Shown here: positions 45,832 to 54,205 of the stretch, one piece after another
Layout: every line of letters starts with the position of its first letter
Position numbering within the stretch: the stretch's first letter is position 1
Assembly: GCF_947241125.1 (NCBI RefSeq)
Contig: NZ_OX365700.1
Location: forward strand, 1,302,001-1,366,000
Origin: Nitrospira tepida
Lineage (GTDB): Bacteria; Nitrospirota; Nitrospiria; Nitrospirales; Nitrospiraceae
Length of the DNA stretch: 64,000 nucleotides
Reading direction: 5' to 3'
Notes under the pieces: generated by a model
Database searches by the model: none
What the model saw: only the letters and a program-made list of their open reading frames with translations
What the model was told of the DNA's origin: nothing
Translations under genes and position numbers: made by a program

Positions 45832-46477
45832 GCCTCACGTGGATTGTGCGACAGCCTCCGTTCGTCTGGGATGACAAGCCGGAATCTTGTGGACAAGCTG
45901 GATGCGGCAGCCGGGTTCTGAATTGTCTTGGCGAGCAGCCGACGACTTTCTTGAAGAAGTGGCTGAACGCGAATTGATCCGAGAAGCCCAATAATTCCGC
46001 GACGTCGGCCATCGATGCGCGACTGTCCTCCAACAGGCGCCGTGCTTCCTGAATCCGGAGATGCTTCAGCCATTGCGAAAACGGCTCTCCCATGACTTTC
46101 CGAAACAATTCGGAGCAGTATTTTTCTGAGTATCCAAGAAATGCGGACAGATCCTTCAATGTCAAGCCGCGATGGAGGTTGTCGGTCATGAACATGCGAA
46201 TGCGCTCACGCAACGTCGTCGGCGGATGGTCCCGGGGCGCGATTTGTTCCGTTAATTGCATCGCAAGGCGAGAGACGATGTGCCCCAGTTCCTGTCTCGT
46301 GCGCGCCTCAGCCAGTTGCGCCGCCCATTCGGGCGAATGGCGGCGCAATTCGTCAAGCCAACTGGCCCAGGCTTGGGCCTTGTTTCGGTACAGCGCCCTG
46401 CTGGTTAGGTGCGGCATCGAAACTTCATCGGAGATGAATGACAGGAATGAACCATCTTGCTCTCTGAACTCTTGCAT
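45698..46477 (-). CDS. AraC-family transcriptional regulator with aberrant C-terminal tail
   Basis: 259 residues. Residues ~90-195 form the two helix-turn-helix AraC domain (LTLKDLSAFLGYSEKYCSELFRK ... LLEDSRASMADVAELLGFSDQFAFSHFFKK ... SPRQFRTRL). The N-terminal ~85 residues are helical, without a recognisable sugar-binding cupin. The last ~60 residues are Arg/Pro-rich and read out of frame through the decayed TonB receptor, so the natural stop was probably lost in a deletion. AraC regulators next to siderophore receptors usually activate them; here the target has decayed. No clear ribosome-binding site is visible. Confidence 0.8.
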   Translation of the reverse strand: MQEFREQDGSFLSFISDEVSMPHLTSRALYRNKAQAWASWLDELRRHSPEWAAQLAEARTRQELGHIVSRLAMQLTEQIAPRDHPPTTLRERIRMFMTDNLHRGLTLKDLSAFLGYSEKYCSELFRKVMGEPFSQWLKHLRIQEARRLLEDSRASMADVAELLGFSDQFAFSHFFKKVVGCSPRQFRTRLPHPACPQDSGLSSQTNGGCRTIHVRHADAASPTAPPVDIRRRTRHPQTARPIPSPRQPRADRIGRMGAG

Positions 46478-46642
46478 TTATGACCATCGGCACAAAGGGT
46501 GGGCGGGGGACCCATCGGAGGGCTCGGGCGCCTCGCCCGGGAGGCGGAGGGGCACGACTCCGCCTCTTTCAGAAGTGAAGGCGGCCATGTTGGACGGCGG
46601 TCGATCATTCATATGGATCCTCGGGTGGCTCATCCGGGATAC

Positions 46643-47341
46643 CTAATGGGATTCGGAGCAGGTCGGGTCGGCCAGGGTGAGCGTCGAGACGATCTGCAAA
46701 AACCGCTCAACCAGCCCGGGATCCAGTTGCGCGCCGGCGACGATTTGCAGAAGCGCGCTCGCCGTTGCGGTACTGGAGGCGGAGGGGCTCAAGGAGTGTG
46801 AGCGATAGACGTCGAACGTATCGGCGACGGCCAAGATCCGGGACCCCAGCGGGATGAACTCGCCGCGCAGCCCATAGGGGTATCCGCAGCCGTCCCACCG
46901 TTCATGGTGGTGGGCGATCCACAGCGCCGGCCGCTTCAAGAACGAAATCGGCTCCAAAAGTTCGGCCCCGGCTCGAGGGTGATTTTGGTACCGGGCGAAT
47001 TCCTGGGGCGAGAGTTCGCGGTGCTCCTTCACGAGGTCCGGCGGGAGTGTCAACAGGCCGATATCGTGAAGGAGCGCGGCCAGGGTAAGGTCTCGGAGTT
47101 CGTCGCAGGAAAGGCCCAGCGCCAGGCCCAGCCGGTGAGCAAGGTCGGCCGTGCGTCGGCCGTGACCTTGGTGGCGCGGGGAAACCCGATCGATCAAGGT
47201 TTCCAGCTCCCGGATCACGCGCGAAATGGCGCTCCAATGGATGCCGCAGGACGGCCGTCCAAAATCCAGCGCTTTCAAATCGCTCAGGATGCTCAGCATG
47301 TTGCCTCTTCCCACCGGGTATCTCTGGTTGTCGCGTGACAT
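46643..47341 (-). CDS. HD-GYP domain protein (predicted cyclic-di-nucleotide phosphodiesterase)
   Basis: 232 residues. The HD-GYP signature is present: AALLHDIGLLTLP (HD pair), QNHPRAGAELL, IAHHHERWDGCGYPYGLRG (GYP motif) and PLGSRILAVADTFDVYRS. These enzymes hydrolyse cyclic di-GMP. There is no receiver or sensor domain, only a ~60-residue N-terminal segment. ATG at 47341 is preferred, because GAGGA lies 7 bases upstream and the longer alternatives begin inside or before a minus-strand terminator (47370-47405). Confidence 0.87.
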   Translation of the reverse strand: MSRDNQRYPVGRGNMLSILSDLKALDFGRPSCGIHWSAISRVIRELETLIDRVSPRHQGHGRRTADLAHRLGLALGLSCDELRDLTLAALLHDIGLLTLPPDLVKEHRELSPQEFARYQNHPRAGAELLEPISFLKRPALWIAHHHERWDGCGYPYGLRGEFIPLGSRILAVADTFDVYRSHSLSPSASSTATASALLQIVAGAQLDPGLVERFLQIVSTLTLADPTCSESH

Positions 47342-47369
47342 GGATGCGTCCTCTTCAAGTTCAGTCATG

Positions 47370-47405
47370 AAAAAAAGCCCACGACCGCATGACACGATCG
47401 TGGGC
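47370..47405 (-). terminator. Intrinsic terminator on the minus strand
   Basis: On the minus strand GCCCACGA (47405-47398) pairs with TCGTGGGC (47384-47377) and is followed by seven T (complement of the A-run 47370-47376). It would end transcription from the Com-like gene (47480-47662) just ahead of the HD-GYP gene. Confidence 0.8.
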
Positions 47406-47479
47406 TCTGGGTTCACAACCTCTGGCCTCTCGACATTGGGCCGCCGTTCAGCCGGCGCCCACGTCTGTCTGCCGGACGG

Positions 47480-47662
47480 TTAGGACGCGGTCGCCGGAGA
47501 GGCTCTGCCTCTCGGCACCGCGATCCGTACGAGACGCCGGCACCGCTTGCACTTGACCTCGATGCTGCCGTTCACCCAGCGGGCGACAAGCTGTCCGCAA
47601 TTGCAGCGAATGTCCTCACCATGGTCGATGTGGCTGCTGTCCCGAACGGCCCGTTGAATCAT
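47480..47662 (-). CDS. Small Com-like zinc-ribbon protein
   Basis: 60 residues with four cysteines in two knuckles: IRCNCGQLVARWVNG and VEVKCKRC-like (IEVKCKRCRRLVRIAV), i.e. CxC ... CxxC about 19 residues apart. The layout resembles the Mu phage Com translational regulator and its chromosomal relatives, which bind RNA. It lies alone between the TonB receptor and the HD-GYP gene with its own terminator, and no phage genes are near. The start lacks a strong ribosome-binding site. Confidence 0.65.
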   Translation of the reverse strand: MIQRAVRDSSHIDHGEDIRCNCGQLVARWVNGSIEVKCKRCRRLVRIAVPRGRASPATAS

Positions 47663-47723
47663 GGTGCTGAGCCTTTCCGTCTATCCGATCTATCCAGATC
47701 GGTCGGCGAATCTCCTCAGAACG

Positions 47724-50096
47724 TCAAAACGTCCACTTGGCTCCGGCCTGCCAGAGCGCCGGCAAGCCCGCATAAATCCCGCGGGTGCGATCGACGATGA
47801 ACGTTTGATCCAGCATGTTCTTGCCGACGAAGAAGAACGTGGTCTTGATCGGCTTCACATATTGGTTGATCGCGGCGTTGAGCACGCACCAGCCCTGGAT
47901 CAGCCCGCGCTGTCCGTTCGGCGTGGGAGTGACCGTATTCCGGTCGTCCCCGAACATGTCACTCAGACATTGGGTTTCCAGCCGAGCGCTGAATCCAAAC
48001 GGCCGATGGGTATACCCCAATCCGGCCGTCAGCATATGTCGGGGAGAATAGGGCAGCCGGTTGCCGCTCACGCTGACGGTGGCCGCTTCTCCCGGGAGCA
48101 GGGCGGCTCCGGTGATGGAGCTGTTCCGGGTCCCTCGGAATTCCGCATCGGCCACCCAGGTATAGTTGATGTCGAAGATCACGTCCTGATCTCGGTTCTG
48201 GCCGGTCACGGCGTCCAAGAGATCCAATTTGGTGGCGAATTCGATTCCGCGATGCATGGTCTTGCCCGCGCTGGTGAGCGTGGCGCCGACCCCTCCCGCC
48301 ACCGATTGGGAGATGATCTGGTTCTCGAAGTCCAGCCAGAAGAAGGTCAACTCATAGCCGGACCAGGGAGTCGGGTTGCCCCTGGTTCCGATCTCATAGG
48401 TCCAGCTCAACTCGGGATCCAGGTCGACCACTGCGCCGGTCCCCGTGACCGTGTCGGAAATCTGCGGCGGCGACATGCCGCGGTGCACCCCTGCGAAGAC
48501 CATATGGTTCTTGTTGAACGAATAGGTGGCGCCGATGCCCGGCAAGACCTCGGTAAAATGGTTTTTGCCGAACGCCCCGTCGCCGTTGTTGGCCAGCCGG
48601 TTGTTCTGATCGAAGTTGATATGCTCAACCCGGAACCCCGGCGTGAGGGTAAATTGGCCCATGATCAACCGTTCTTGGAAAAACATGGCATAGGCGTTCG
48701 TCGTGCGGAGATTGCTCTCTCCCAAGCAGGTCGTGGCGCCAGGCGTATTGTTGAAGCAACCGAAGGGGGTTCCGACGCCCGATGCGAAATTCCGAAACTG
48801 GATACGGTCGGATTGTTCCCACATATAACGGGCCCCGAAATCCGCTTCCGCGCTGATGCCGAACAGCTTGTGGATATAGTGGAACCGTGGCTCGATGCCG
48901 TAGACCCAGTATTCCCGGGCGTTGGTGAACCGCTGGTTTGCCGGGACGACGGCAAAGGAGGTGGCGGGCAAGGAATTGCCGAGCTGAACGCCGCCCACGG
49001 GGTTCCCGTTGACATCCACGCCCTGCTGGGCTTGCCTCGTCCAGTCACGTGCGATGTAGTGGCCGAAGAAATTGGTGGTCGAGGTCAGGTTGGCCGTGAA
49101 CATGTGGTTGACGGCAACATGGAAGCCGATGCGCGTGAAGTCAAAGTTGTCATTGTTGAACGGCGTGGTGCGAGGGTCTTGCGTCGCATACATGGCCTCG
49201 GTCAGGCCTTGATAGCCGATGCCGGAATCCTCCCGATAGTAGTTGAACTTGGCCAGGATCTGGGTCCGATCGCTCAGCTCGTGCACGGTTTTGAAGGTCA
49301 GGTCATCGACCTTGGCCCGGACGTTGGTAAACCGAGGCGTATCGCTTTGATAGTGGGTGTAGTCAACCAAATATCCGGTCTTGCCCCAGGTGCCCCCGTA
49401 GTCAAAATGAGTGTTGATGTAATTCAAATTGCCGCCCCAGAACTGAAAATTGCCCTGAGGCGTGGTGGGCGGCATGCGCGTAATCAGGTTCATCACGCCG
49501 CCGATGTTCTGTGGTCCGAAGAGCAACTGCCCGCTGCCCTTCAGGACCTCGATCCGGTCGAACCGGAAGATCGGAGGAAAGTAATAGGACGAGGGGTCGC
49601 CGTAGGGCATCAGCATGATCGGCACCCCGTCTTCCATGATGTGCACCTTGCGGCTGCGGGTCGGGTCAAGTCCCCTGATCCCGATGTTCGGCCTGATTCC
49701 CAATCCATCCTCGTCCCGCACGTTGACGCCCGGCACCTCGCGCAGGGCCTCGTTGATGGTGAAGCGATGGTTCTGCTCGATGGATTCTTTCGTGATGACG
49801 CGTCCGGAGCCCGGAATATGCTCCAACGCATCAGGAGCGGTCCCGATGACCTCCGTCAGGGGGATCTTGATGGGCTTTTCCTCCTCTTTAGCTTGAGCTG
49901 GCTCCTCGCCACGAGCGTCCTCGCTTTTCGGAGATCCCTCCGACTGCTCCGTGGCCGATGGCGACTGCGCAAAGGCGTGAGGCGTGAGTCCCGAAGGCAT
50001 CGCGAGCGCCCACGACAGGGTCGCCGCTGCCACAAGTTTGATATTAAAATTAGTTCCTATTCTCAATAAGCACCTACAAAAAGAACGTTCACACAT
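47724..50096 (-). CDS. TonB-dependent outer-membrane receptor (FecA-like, ferric chelate)
   Basis: 790 residues. After a signal sequence (ending TPHAFAQ near 43) and a charged linker comes a TonB-box-like segment and the plug domain (EVIGTAPDALEHIPGSGRVI, EALREVPGVNVRDEDG, PNIGIRGLDPTRSRKVHIMEDG, LKGSGQLLFGPQNIGGVMNLIT), then a 22-strand barrel ending in KWTF with the terminal aromatic residue. The plug resembles FecA-type receptors for ferric citrate and related chelates; substrate is not certain. AGGAGG lies 7 bases before ATG. tonB, exbD and exbB lie upstream on the same strand. Confidence 0.93.
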   Translation of the reverse strand: MCERSFCRCLLRIGTNFNIKLVAAATLSWALAMPSGLTPHAFAQSPSATEQSEGSPKSEDARGEEPAQAKEEEKPIKIPLTEVIGTAPDALEHIPGSGRVITKESIEQNHRFTINEALREVPGVNVRDEDGLGIRPNIGIRGLDPTRSRKVHIMEDGVPIMLMPYGDPSSYYFPPIFRFDRIEVLKGSGQLLFGPQNIGGVMNLITRMPPTTPQGNFQFWGGNLNYINTHFDYGGTWGKTGYLVDYTHYQSDTPRFTNVRAKVDDLTFKTVHELSDRTQILAKFNYYREDSGIGYQGLTEAMYATQDPRTTPFNNDNFDFTRIGFHVAVNHMFTANLTSTTNFFGHYIARDWTRQAQQGVDVNGNPVGGVQLGNSLPATSFAVVPANQRFTNAREYWVYGIEPRFHYIHKLFGISAEADFGARYMWEQSDRIQFRNFASGVGTPFGCFNNTPGATTCLGESNLRTTNAYAMFFQERLIMGQFTLTPGFRVEHINFDQNNRLANNGDGAFGKNHFTEVLPGIGATYSFNKNHMVFAGVHRGMSPPQISDTVTGTGAVVDLDPELSWTYEIGTRGNPTPWSGYELTFFWLDFENQIISQSVAGGVGATLTSAGKTMHRGIEFATKLDLLDAVTGQNRDQDVIFDINYTWVADAEFRGTRNSSITGAALLPGEAATVSVSGNRLPYSPRHMLTAGLGYTHRPFGFSARLETQCLSDMFGDDRNTVTPTPNGQRGLIQGWCVLNAAINQYVKPIKTTFFFVGKNMLDQTFIVDRTRGIYAGLPALWQAGAKWTF

Positions 50097-50219
50097 TGTT
50101 TCCTCCTCTCGGAAACATCTAACCGTTAAGGGTGAGCTGCAAGAAAAGCGGCTGCGGACAGGTTGTCATGAAGCCGGTCGGGTGCCATGTGCCCGGGCAC
50201 CCGGTTGTGGAACCAGACT

Positions 50220-50669
50220 TCACTTGAAGACCACCTTCCTGAGACCGCCGGCTGGTAATTCGACTTCACCAAAATCGGACTCCCCTTTGAACTTCCCATC
50301 AATGGCCAGGCCGAATTCGCCGGTCTTGCCGTTGGTCAGGGTGATGAGCAGCGTTGGGAGCCCTTTGTCGGACGCGGGCTTGATGTCGATCTGTTTGATC
50401 GTGTCGAACTTGACGTTCACGGTCGCCGTGCCTCGCTTGACGGGAACGTGTCTCAGCTCGTGAGGGACGAACGCTGTTTCGCTGACCTTCTCCTCCCAGT
50501 AGAAGTGGACATTCTTGACCTCGCTCTCGATGCCCTGGGCATCGGTCACGGTGGCGGAGAAGACCTTGTCGTTCTTCGATTCGGCGGAAGCCGTCCCAGT
50601 GAGACCGCACAGGAACGCAAGGATGATTCCTGGAACCATAAGTGCCCGAACAAACCGTGTCTGTCTCAC
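50220..50669 (-). CDS. Small periplasmic protein of unknown function between tonB and the receptor
   Basis: 149 residues. GTG at 50669 is chosen because GGAGGGG lies 4 bases upstream and it gives a proper signal peptide (RQTRFVRALMVPG, hydrophobic core, cleavage after TASA). The mature part is beta-rich, without cysteines (KVFSATVTDAQGIESEVKNV; LPTLLITLTNGKTGEFGL; FGEVELPAGGLRKVVFK). I do not recognise the family. Its place between tonB and the TonB receptor suggests an accessory role in iron-chelate uptake or envelope sensing. Confidence 0.75.
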   Translation of the reverse strand: MRQTRFVRALMVPGIILAFLCGLTGTASAESKNDKVFSATVTDAQGIESEVKNVHFYWEEKVSETAFVPHELRHVPVKRGTATVNVKFDTIKQIDIKPASDKGLPTLLITLTNGKTGEFGLAIDGKFKGESDFGEVELPAGGLRKVVFK

Positions 50670-50823
50670 GTTACCCCTCCACGTCAGCAAGCTTGCTGCA
50701 AGATGAATGATAATGAGGACCAAGGTTCTCTCACTGCACTCTGCCTAGATTGGATGATGCGCCAATTCAATCGTGCACGCCCTCTATTAACCGGCTCTCC
50801 TACCCCTACGCCCTTTCGTGCCA

Positions 50824-51957
50824 TTAGCGACGGAGGGAATAGCTGATCGGCACTTGAACCATCACTTGCGGCTTGCCAAGCGGATGCTTCAAATGCAGCG
50901 GCGACGCTTTCCTCAGAATCTCGACCGCATCCTTGTCCAGAATCGCATGGCCGGAGCTTGAGACGACATCGACTGAAAGCAGCTCTCCGTCGTCCTTGAT
51001 CACGGCCCGCAGGATGACCTTGCCTTCCCAACGGTTCAACCGCGCCAGGTGCGGGTAATGTTTCAATTGCTCGACGCGGCCCCACAGGGCCTCCACAAGC
51101 CACCCATAGTCCGCCTTCGTCGCGGGCGCCGAGCGCACGGGGACCTGTTTGGTCTCAGTTGGCTCTCCCACAGCCTGGGGGACCAGCTTCGCCTCCTGGA
51201 CAGGCGACAGTTGCTGTTGGACGACCGGCGCCGTCTGGGCGACCTCTGAAACAGTGGGAGTGGAGACGGGCGGCGCTTCGATCGCCTGTGTGGCAGGCGC
51301 CTCGACGATTGGTTGCGAAACCACAGGACGGGTCGGGACCGCCGCGACCACAGGTTCCGTGACAACATCCTGGGATTCCGTGACGACTTCCTTGGCTACG
51401 GGGCTCGCAGACTGTGTGGACACCACCGGCACTTCCTTCACCTCCGCCGATTCCCTGACCTCGGCGGTGCTGTGAGCCGCGACCGGAACCGTTTCCGCCG
51501 ACGTCAGCTCGACCAGTTCTTGCGTTCGCTCGACGGTCTGAACCGCTTGGATGACCGGAGCCACAGACTGAGGGGTGGAGGTGGTGACCGGGGTCTGGAG
51601 CTGCACGGCCGTCACGCTCTGGTGCCTCACGATCTGTTGGACGGGCTGGATCGTCTTGACGACATGGGTGACGGGATGGGCGACAGGTTGAGGCCGCACG
51701 GGCTTTACGGGAGGCTGCTTCGGAGCCGGGGGCTGCGGGGTCCGGGCCGGCGGGGTCGGTTCCGGTGCCGGTTGGGGGTCCGGCGCCTGCACCGTGGAAA
51801 CCTCCCAATGGAAGATTTCCGGGGAGGGCTCCGGCTTGAGGTTCGTCATCATGGCGAAGGCGGCTCCAAGGGCCAGGCTATGGACCAGCACGGAGGTGGT
51901 CCAGCCATGGGTATGTCGGACCGCGTTGGCGCGCGGAGCCAGGCTCATCGAGCTCAT
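50824..51957 (-). CDS. tonB: TonB energy-transducing protein
   Basis: TonB transmits the proton-motive force from ExbBD to outer-membrane receptors. 377 residues: cytoplasmic start, one transmembrane helix (TTSVLVHSLALGAAFAMM, ~20-37), a very long Pro/Val/Thr/Glu-rich periplasmic spacer (~45-280, longer than the ~100 residues of E. coli TonB), and the C-terminal TonB domain (HLARLNRWEGKVILRAVIKDDG ... VVSSSGHAILDKDAVEILRKASP). The ATG overlaps the exbD stop. Confidence 0.95.
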   Translation of the reverse strand: MSSMSLAPRANAVRHTHGWTTSVLVHSLALGAAFAMMTNLKPEPSPEIFHWEVSTVQAPDPQPAPEPTPPARTPQPPAPKQPPVKPVRPQPVAHPVTHVVKTIQPVQQIVRHQSVTAVQLQTPVTTSTPQSVAPVIQAVQTVERTQELVELTSAETVPVAAHSTAEVRESAEVKEVPVVSTQSASPVAKEVVTESQDVVTEPVVAAVPTRPVVSQPIVEAPATQAIEAPPVSTPTVSEVAQTAPVVQQQLSPVQEAKLVPQAVGEPTETKQVPVRSAPATKADYGWLVEALWGRVEQLKHYPHLARLNRWEGKVILRAVIKDDGELLSVDVVSSSGHAILDKDAVEILRKASPLHLKHPLGKPQVMVQVPISYSLRR

Positions 51958-52334
51958 GACTTGACGACCTCAAGACTGACCTGACGGAACCCCAGGCCGC
52001 GAATCTCATCCACGACGGTCACGAACCTGTCCAGGATGGTCACGCGATCGGCCCGTACGACCACCAGCGATTCTCTGGGATGGCCGTTCATCGCAATCCT
52101 GAGTCCCCCCCCCTCTTCCTGCACCGGCTGGTCGTTCAAATACAGCCGCCCGTCCGCGGTCAGGGTGACGATCAGCGGGACGTCCTGCTTATCGCCTGAT
52201 TCTTTCGCCTTGGCCAGATCGACGGGGATCTGGCCGGTCGTGATGAAGGTCGCGGTCGTGAGCACGATCACCAGCAGAACCAGCATCACATCGACGAGCG
52301 GGATGACGTTGATCTGGTTCAGTTCACGATCCAT
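51954..52334 (-). CDS. exbD: Biopolymer transport protein ExbD
   Basis: 126 residues: short cytoplasmic N-terminus (MDRELNQINVIPLVDVMLVLLVIVL), one transmembrane helix with the proton-relay Asp in LVDVMLVLL (residue 15), and a periplasmic domain with SLVVVRADRVTILDRFVTVVDE. It overlaps exbB by 11 bases and tonB by ATGA, so the three are translationally coupled. Confidence 0.95.
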   Translation of the reverse strand: MDRELNQINVIPLVDVMLVLLVIVLTTATFITTGQIPVDLAKAKESGDKQDVPLIVTLTADGRLYLNDQPVQEEGGGLRIAMNGHPRESLVVVRADRVTILDRFVTVVDEIRGLGFRQVSLEVVKS

Positions 52335-52749
52335 GCTGGACCTGATAGAGCGTCAACAGCTCGCTGACTTTCCGTCTCAGGACATTGTTCATCACGACGC
52401 AGGGGATCGCGACCAGCAGGCCGACGGCGGTGGCCTTGAGGGCCAGGCTGAGGCCGATCATGATCGCGCTCACGGCGATCGTCTTCGAGGTCCCCATCGT
52501 GTGAAAGGTCAACATGATACCCAACACCGTTCCCAGGAGCCCGATGTACGGCGCGTTAGCCGCGACCGTCCCGATGACCACCAGCCGCTTGGTCAGCGCA
52601 ATCTCAAAGACTTGGCGGTTTGGAAATTGCGTCAGATCAACCTGGCGATAGAACAGCCATCGCTCCACGGCGACCGCGACGCACCAAAGACTGAGCGCAA
52701 GGAGCAAACCAATCACACCGTAATCGACCGTTTCTTTCAGAACTTCCAT
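52324..52749 (-). CDS. exbB: Biopolymer transport protein ExbB
   Basis: 141 residues, the short ExbB type: helix 1 VIGLLLALSLWCVAVAVERWLFY, then the conserved GTVAANAPYIGLLGTVLGIMLTFHTMG and GLSLALKATAVGLLVAIPCVVMNNVL forming helices 2 and 3. With ExbD it makes the proton-driven motor for TonB. GAGGG lies 8 bases ahead of the start. It is the first gene of exbB-exbD-tonB-(periplasmic protein)-receptor. Confidence 0.95.
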   Translation of the reverse strand: MEVLKETVDYGVIGLLLALSLWCVAVAVERWLFYRQVDLTQFPNRQVFEIALTKRLVVIGTVAANAPYIGLLGTVLGIMLTFHTMGTSKTIAVSAIMIGLSLALKATAVGLLVAIPCVVMNNVLRRKVSELLTLYQVQHGS

Positions 52750-52827
52750 AGCCAGTACCCTCGATTCGCGAAGCGACCATCAGCGAACAATAGGACTCGC
52801 AGCCTTGCTGCGGGCCTACTTCTGAAG

Positions 52828-52844
52828 TTGATAACTGTTATCAA
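52828..52844 (-). promoter_or_regulatory. Fur-box-like operator upstream of exbB
   Basis: TTGATAAC-T-GTTATCAA is a perfect 17-base palindrome about 80 bases before the exbB start, close to the Fur core TGATAAT-ATTATCA. Together with a fur gene 4 kb away it suggests iron repression of the exbBD-tonB-receptor operon. Confidence 0.65.
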
Positions 52845-52987
52845 TAACATAGGCGTGGAGGCCCAGTCAATACGATCTTATCGGCCCGGGCCGCCCATTG
52901 TGGCGAGTCGGGACCAAGGGAGGAACAGGCGGACACTGTCCGGAGGGAGGGAAGGCGGAACCATGCTCGCGTTCGATGTGGAGGCTG

Positions 52988-54184
52988 CTAGAGCCGGCTT
53001 CCGGTGGTTCCGCCGGTCGCCGGAGGTTGCGGCCTATCAGTCGGCTGCGATGCCGGGCCGTCCTGTTGCGTGAACAGCACCGTGTGGGTCGCCTGAATCT
53101 GCAAGGCCACCGACGTTCCCGGCGGATAAATCGCCGTCGAGGGCTCGGCGCTATGGATGAGATGGCCAGACGGCAACTGAATGCTGTACAGGTTTTCCGA
53201 TCCCCTGAATTGACGCGACAGGATCCGGGCCTTCCCCTGCGGATCCGGAGAGAGGCGAATATCGTCGGGCCGGATCATGACGACCACCGGCGTGCCGGGC
53301 GGAAACCCTTCGTGGTTGGGAAAATCTCCCAGGTCGGTGGTCACCCGCCCGTCCTGTGCGACGCCCGGGATAAAGTCGGCTTGGCCCACGAAGTCCGCCA
53401 CGAAGCGAGTGGCGGGGAGATGGTAGATCATTTCCGGCTTGTCGAGCTGTTCCAGCCGGCCTTTGTTCAGGACCGCGATCCGGTCGGCGATGGCGAAGGC
53501 CTCCTCGTGGTCGTGGGTCACTAGAATGGTCGTGGTCTTGGTCCGTTTCAGCAGGCCGTGCAACTCTTGCCGCATCTTGGAGGTCATATCCGGGTCCAGA
53601 TTGCTGAACGGCTCGTCGAGCAACAGGACGACGGGATCATGGGCGAGCGCCCGGGCCAGCGCGACCCGCTGTTGCTGGCCGCCGGAGAGTTCATGCGGGT
53701 AGCGATGTTCGAAGCCGGCCAGCCCCGTCAACTCCAACATGGTTGTCACGCGGGCTTTCCGCTGGCCGCCGGCCAGCTTCGTCAGTCCAAATGCGATATT
53801 GTCCGCCACGCGGAGATGTGGGAACAGCGCATATTCCTGAAACACCATGCCGACGCCGCGCTGTTCGGTCGGCACTTGGACGGACGGGGAGGACACGAGC
53901 CTGCCGGCCAGATAGATCTCTCCCGCCGCAATCGGTTCGAACCCCGCGATGGCCCGCAGCGTCGTCGTTTTCCCGCAGCCGGACGGTCCCAAGAGACAAA
54001 CGATGTCTCCCGCTCCCACCGTCAAGGAGACGTCGGTGATGGCCGGCTTACCGGTTTCATAGGCGCAGGAGACATGGCGAAGCTCCAGGACCGGAAGGCG
54101 GTCGGCGGACTGGCCCTCTTCCGTCGCCTTATTGGTCGGCCGGTCCCGCGGCGATACCGAGTCGGATGCAGACGTCATAGACAT
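52988..54184 (-). CDS. fbpC: Ferric iron ABC transporter ATP-binding protein FbpC
   Basis: 398 residues. The ABC ATPase occupies ~30-260: Walker A LLGPSGCGKTTT, Q-loop MVFQEYALFPH, signature ELSGGQQQRVALARAL, Walker B VVLLLDEPFSNLD and H-loop LVTHDHEEAF. The C-terminal TOBE/OB-like regulatory domain follows (PVVVMIRPDDIRL ... ILSRQFRGSENLYSIQLPSG). Membership in the Fe3+ (FbpABC/AfuABC) family rests on this layout and on the neighbouring permease and binding-protein genes. The extended N- and C-terminal ~25 residues are low complexity. Confidence 0.93.
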   Translation of the reverse strand: MSMTSASDSVSPRDRPTNKATEEGQSADRLPVLELRHVSCAYETGKPAITDVSLTVGAGDIVCLLGPSGCGKTTTLRAIAGFEPIAAGEIYLAGRLVSSPSVQVPTEQRGVGMVFQEYALFPHLRVADNIAFGLTKLAGGQRKARVTTMLELTGLAGFEHRYPHELSGGQQQRVALARALAHDPVVLLLDEPFSNLDPDMTSKMRQELHGLLKRTKTTTILVTHDHEEAFAIADRIAVLNKGRLEQLDKPEMIYHLPATRFVADFVGQADFIPGVAQDGRVTTDLGDFPNHEGFPPGTPVVVMIRPDDIRLSPDPQGKARILSRQFRGSENLYSIQLPSGHLIHSAEPSTAIYPPGTSVALQIQATHTVLFTQQDGPASQPTDRPQPPATGGTTGSRL

Positions 54185-54205
54185 GGCTGTTGCATGAACG
54201 AGAAA

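Noticed and set aside
47661-50069. An 802-codon open frame on the plus strand
   Set aside because: It is exactly antisense to the well-supported TonB receptor. Long antisense frames are expected in GC-rich coding DNA, and it has no recognisable domains.
50030-50070. AT-rich TTGAGAAT-like stretch as a Fur box for the TonB receptor
   Set aside because: It lies within codons after an ATG that has a strong AGGAGG ribosome-binding site, and it is not palindromic.
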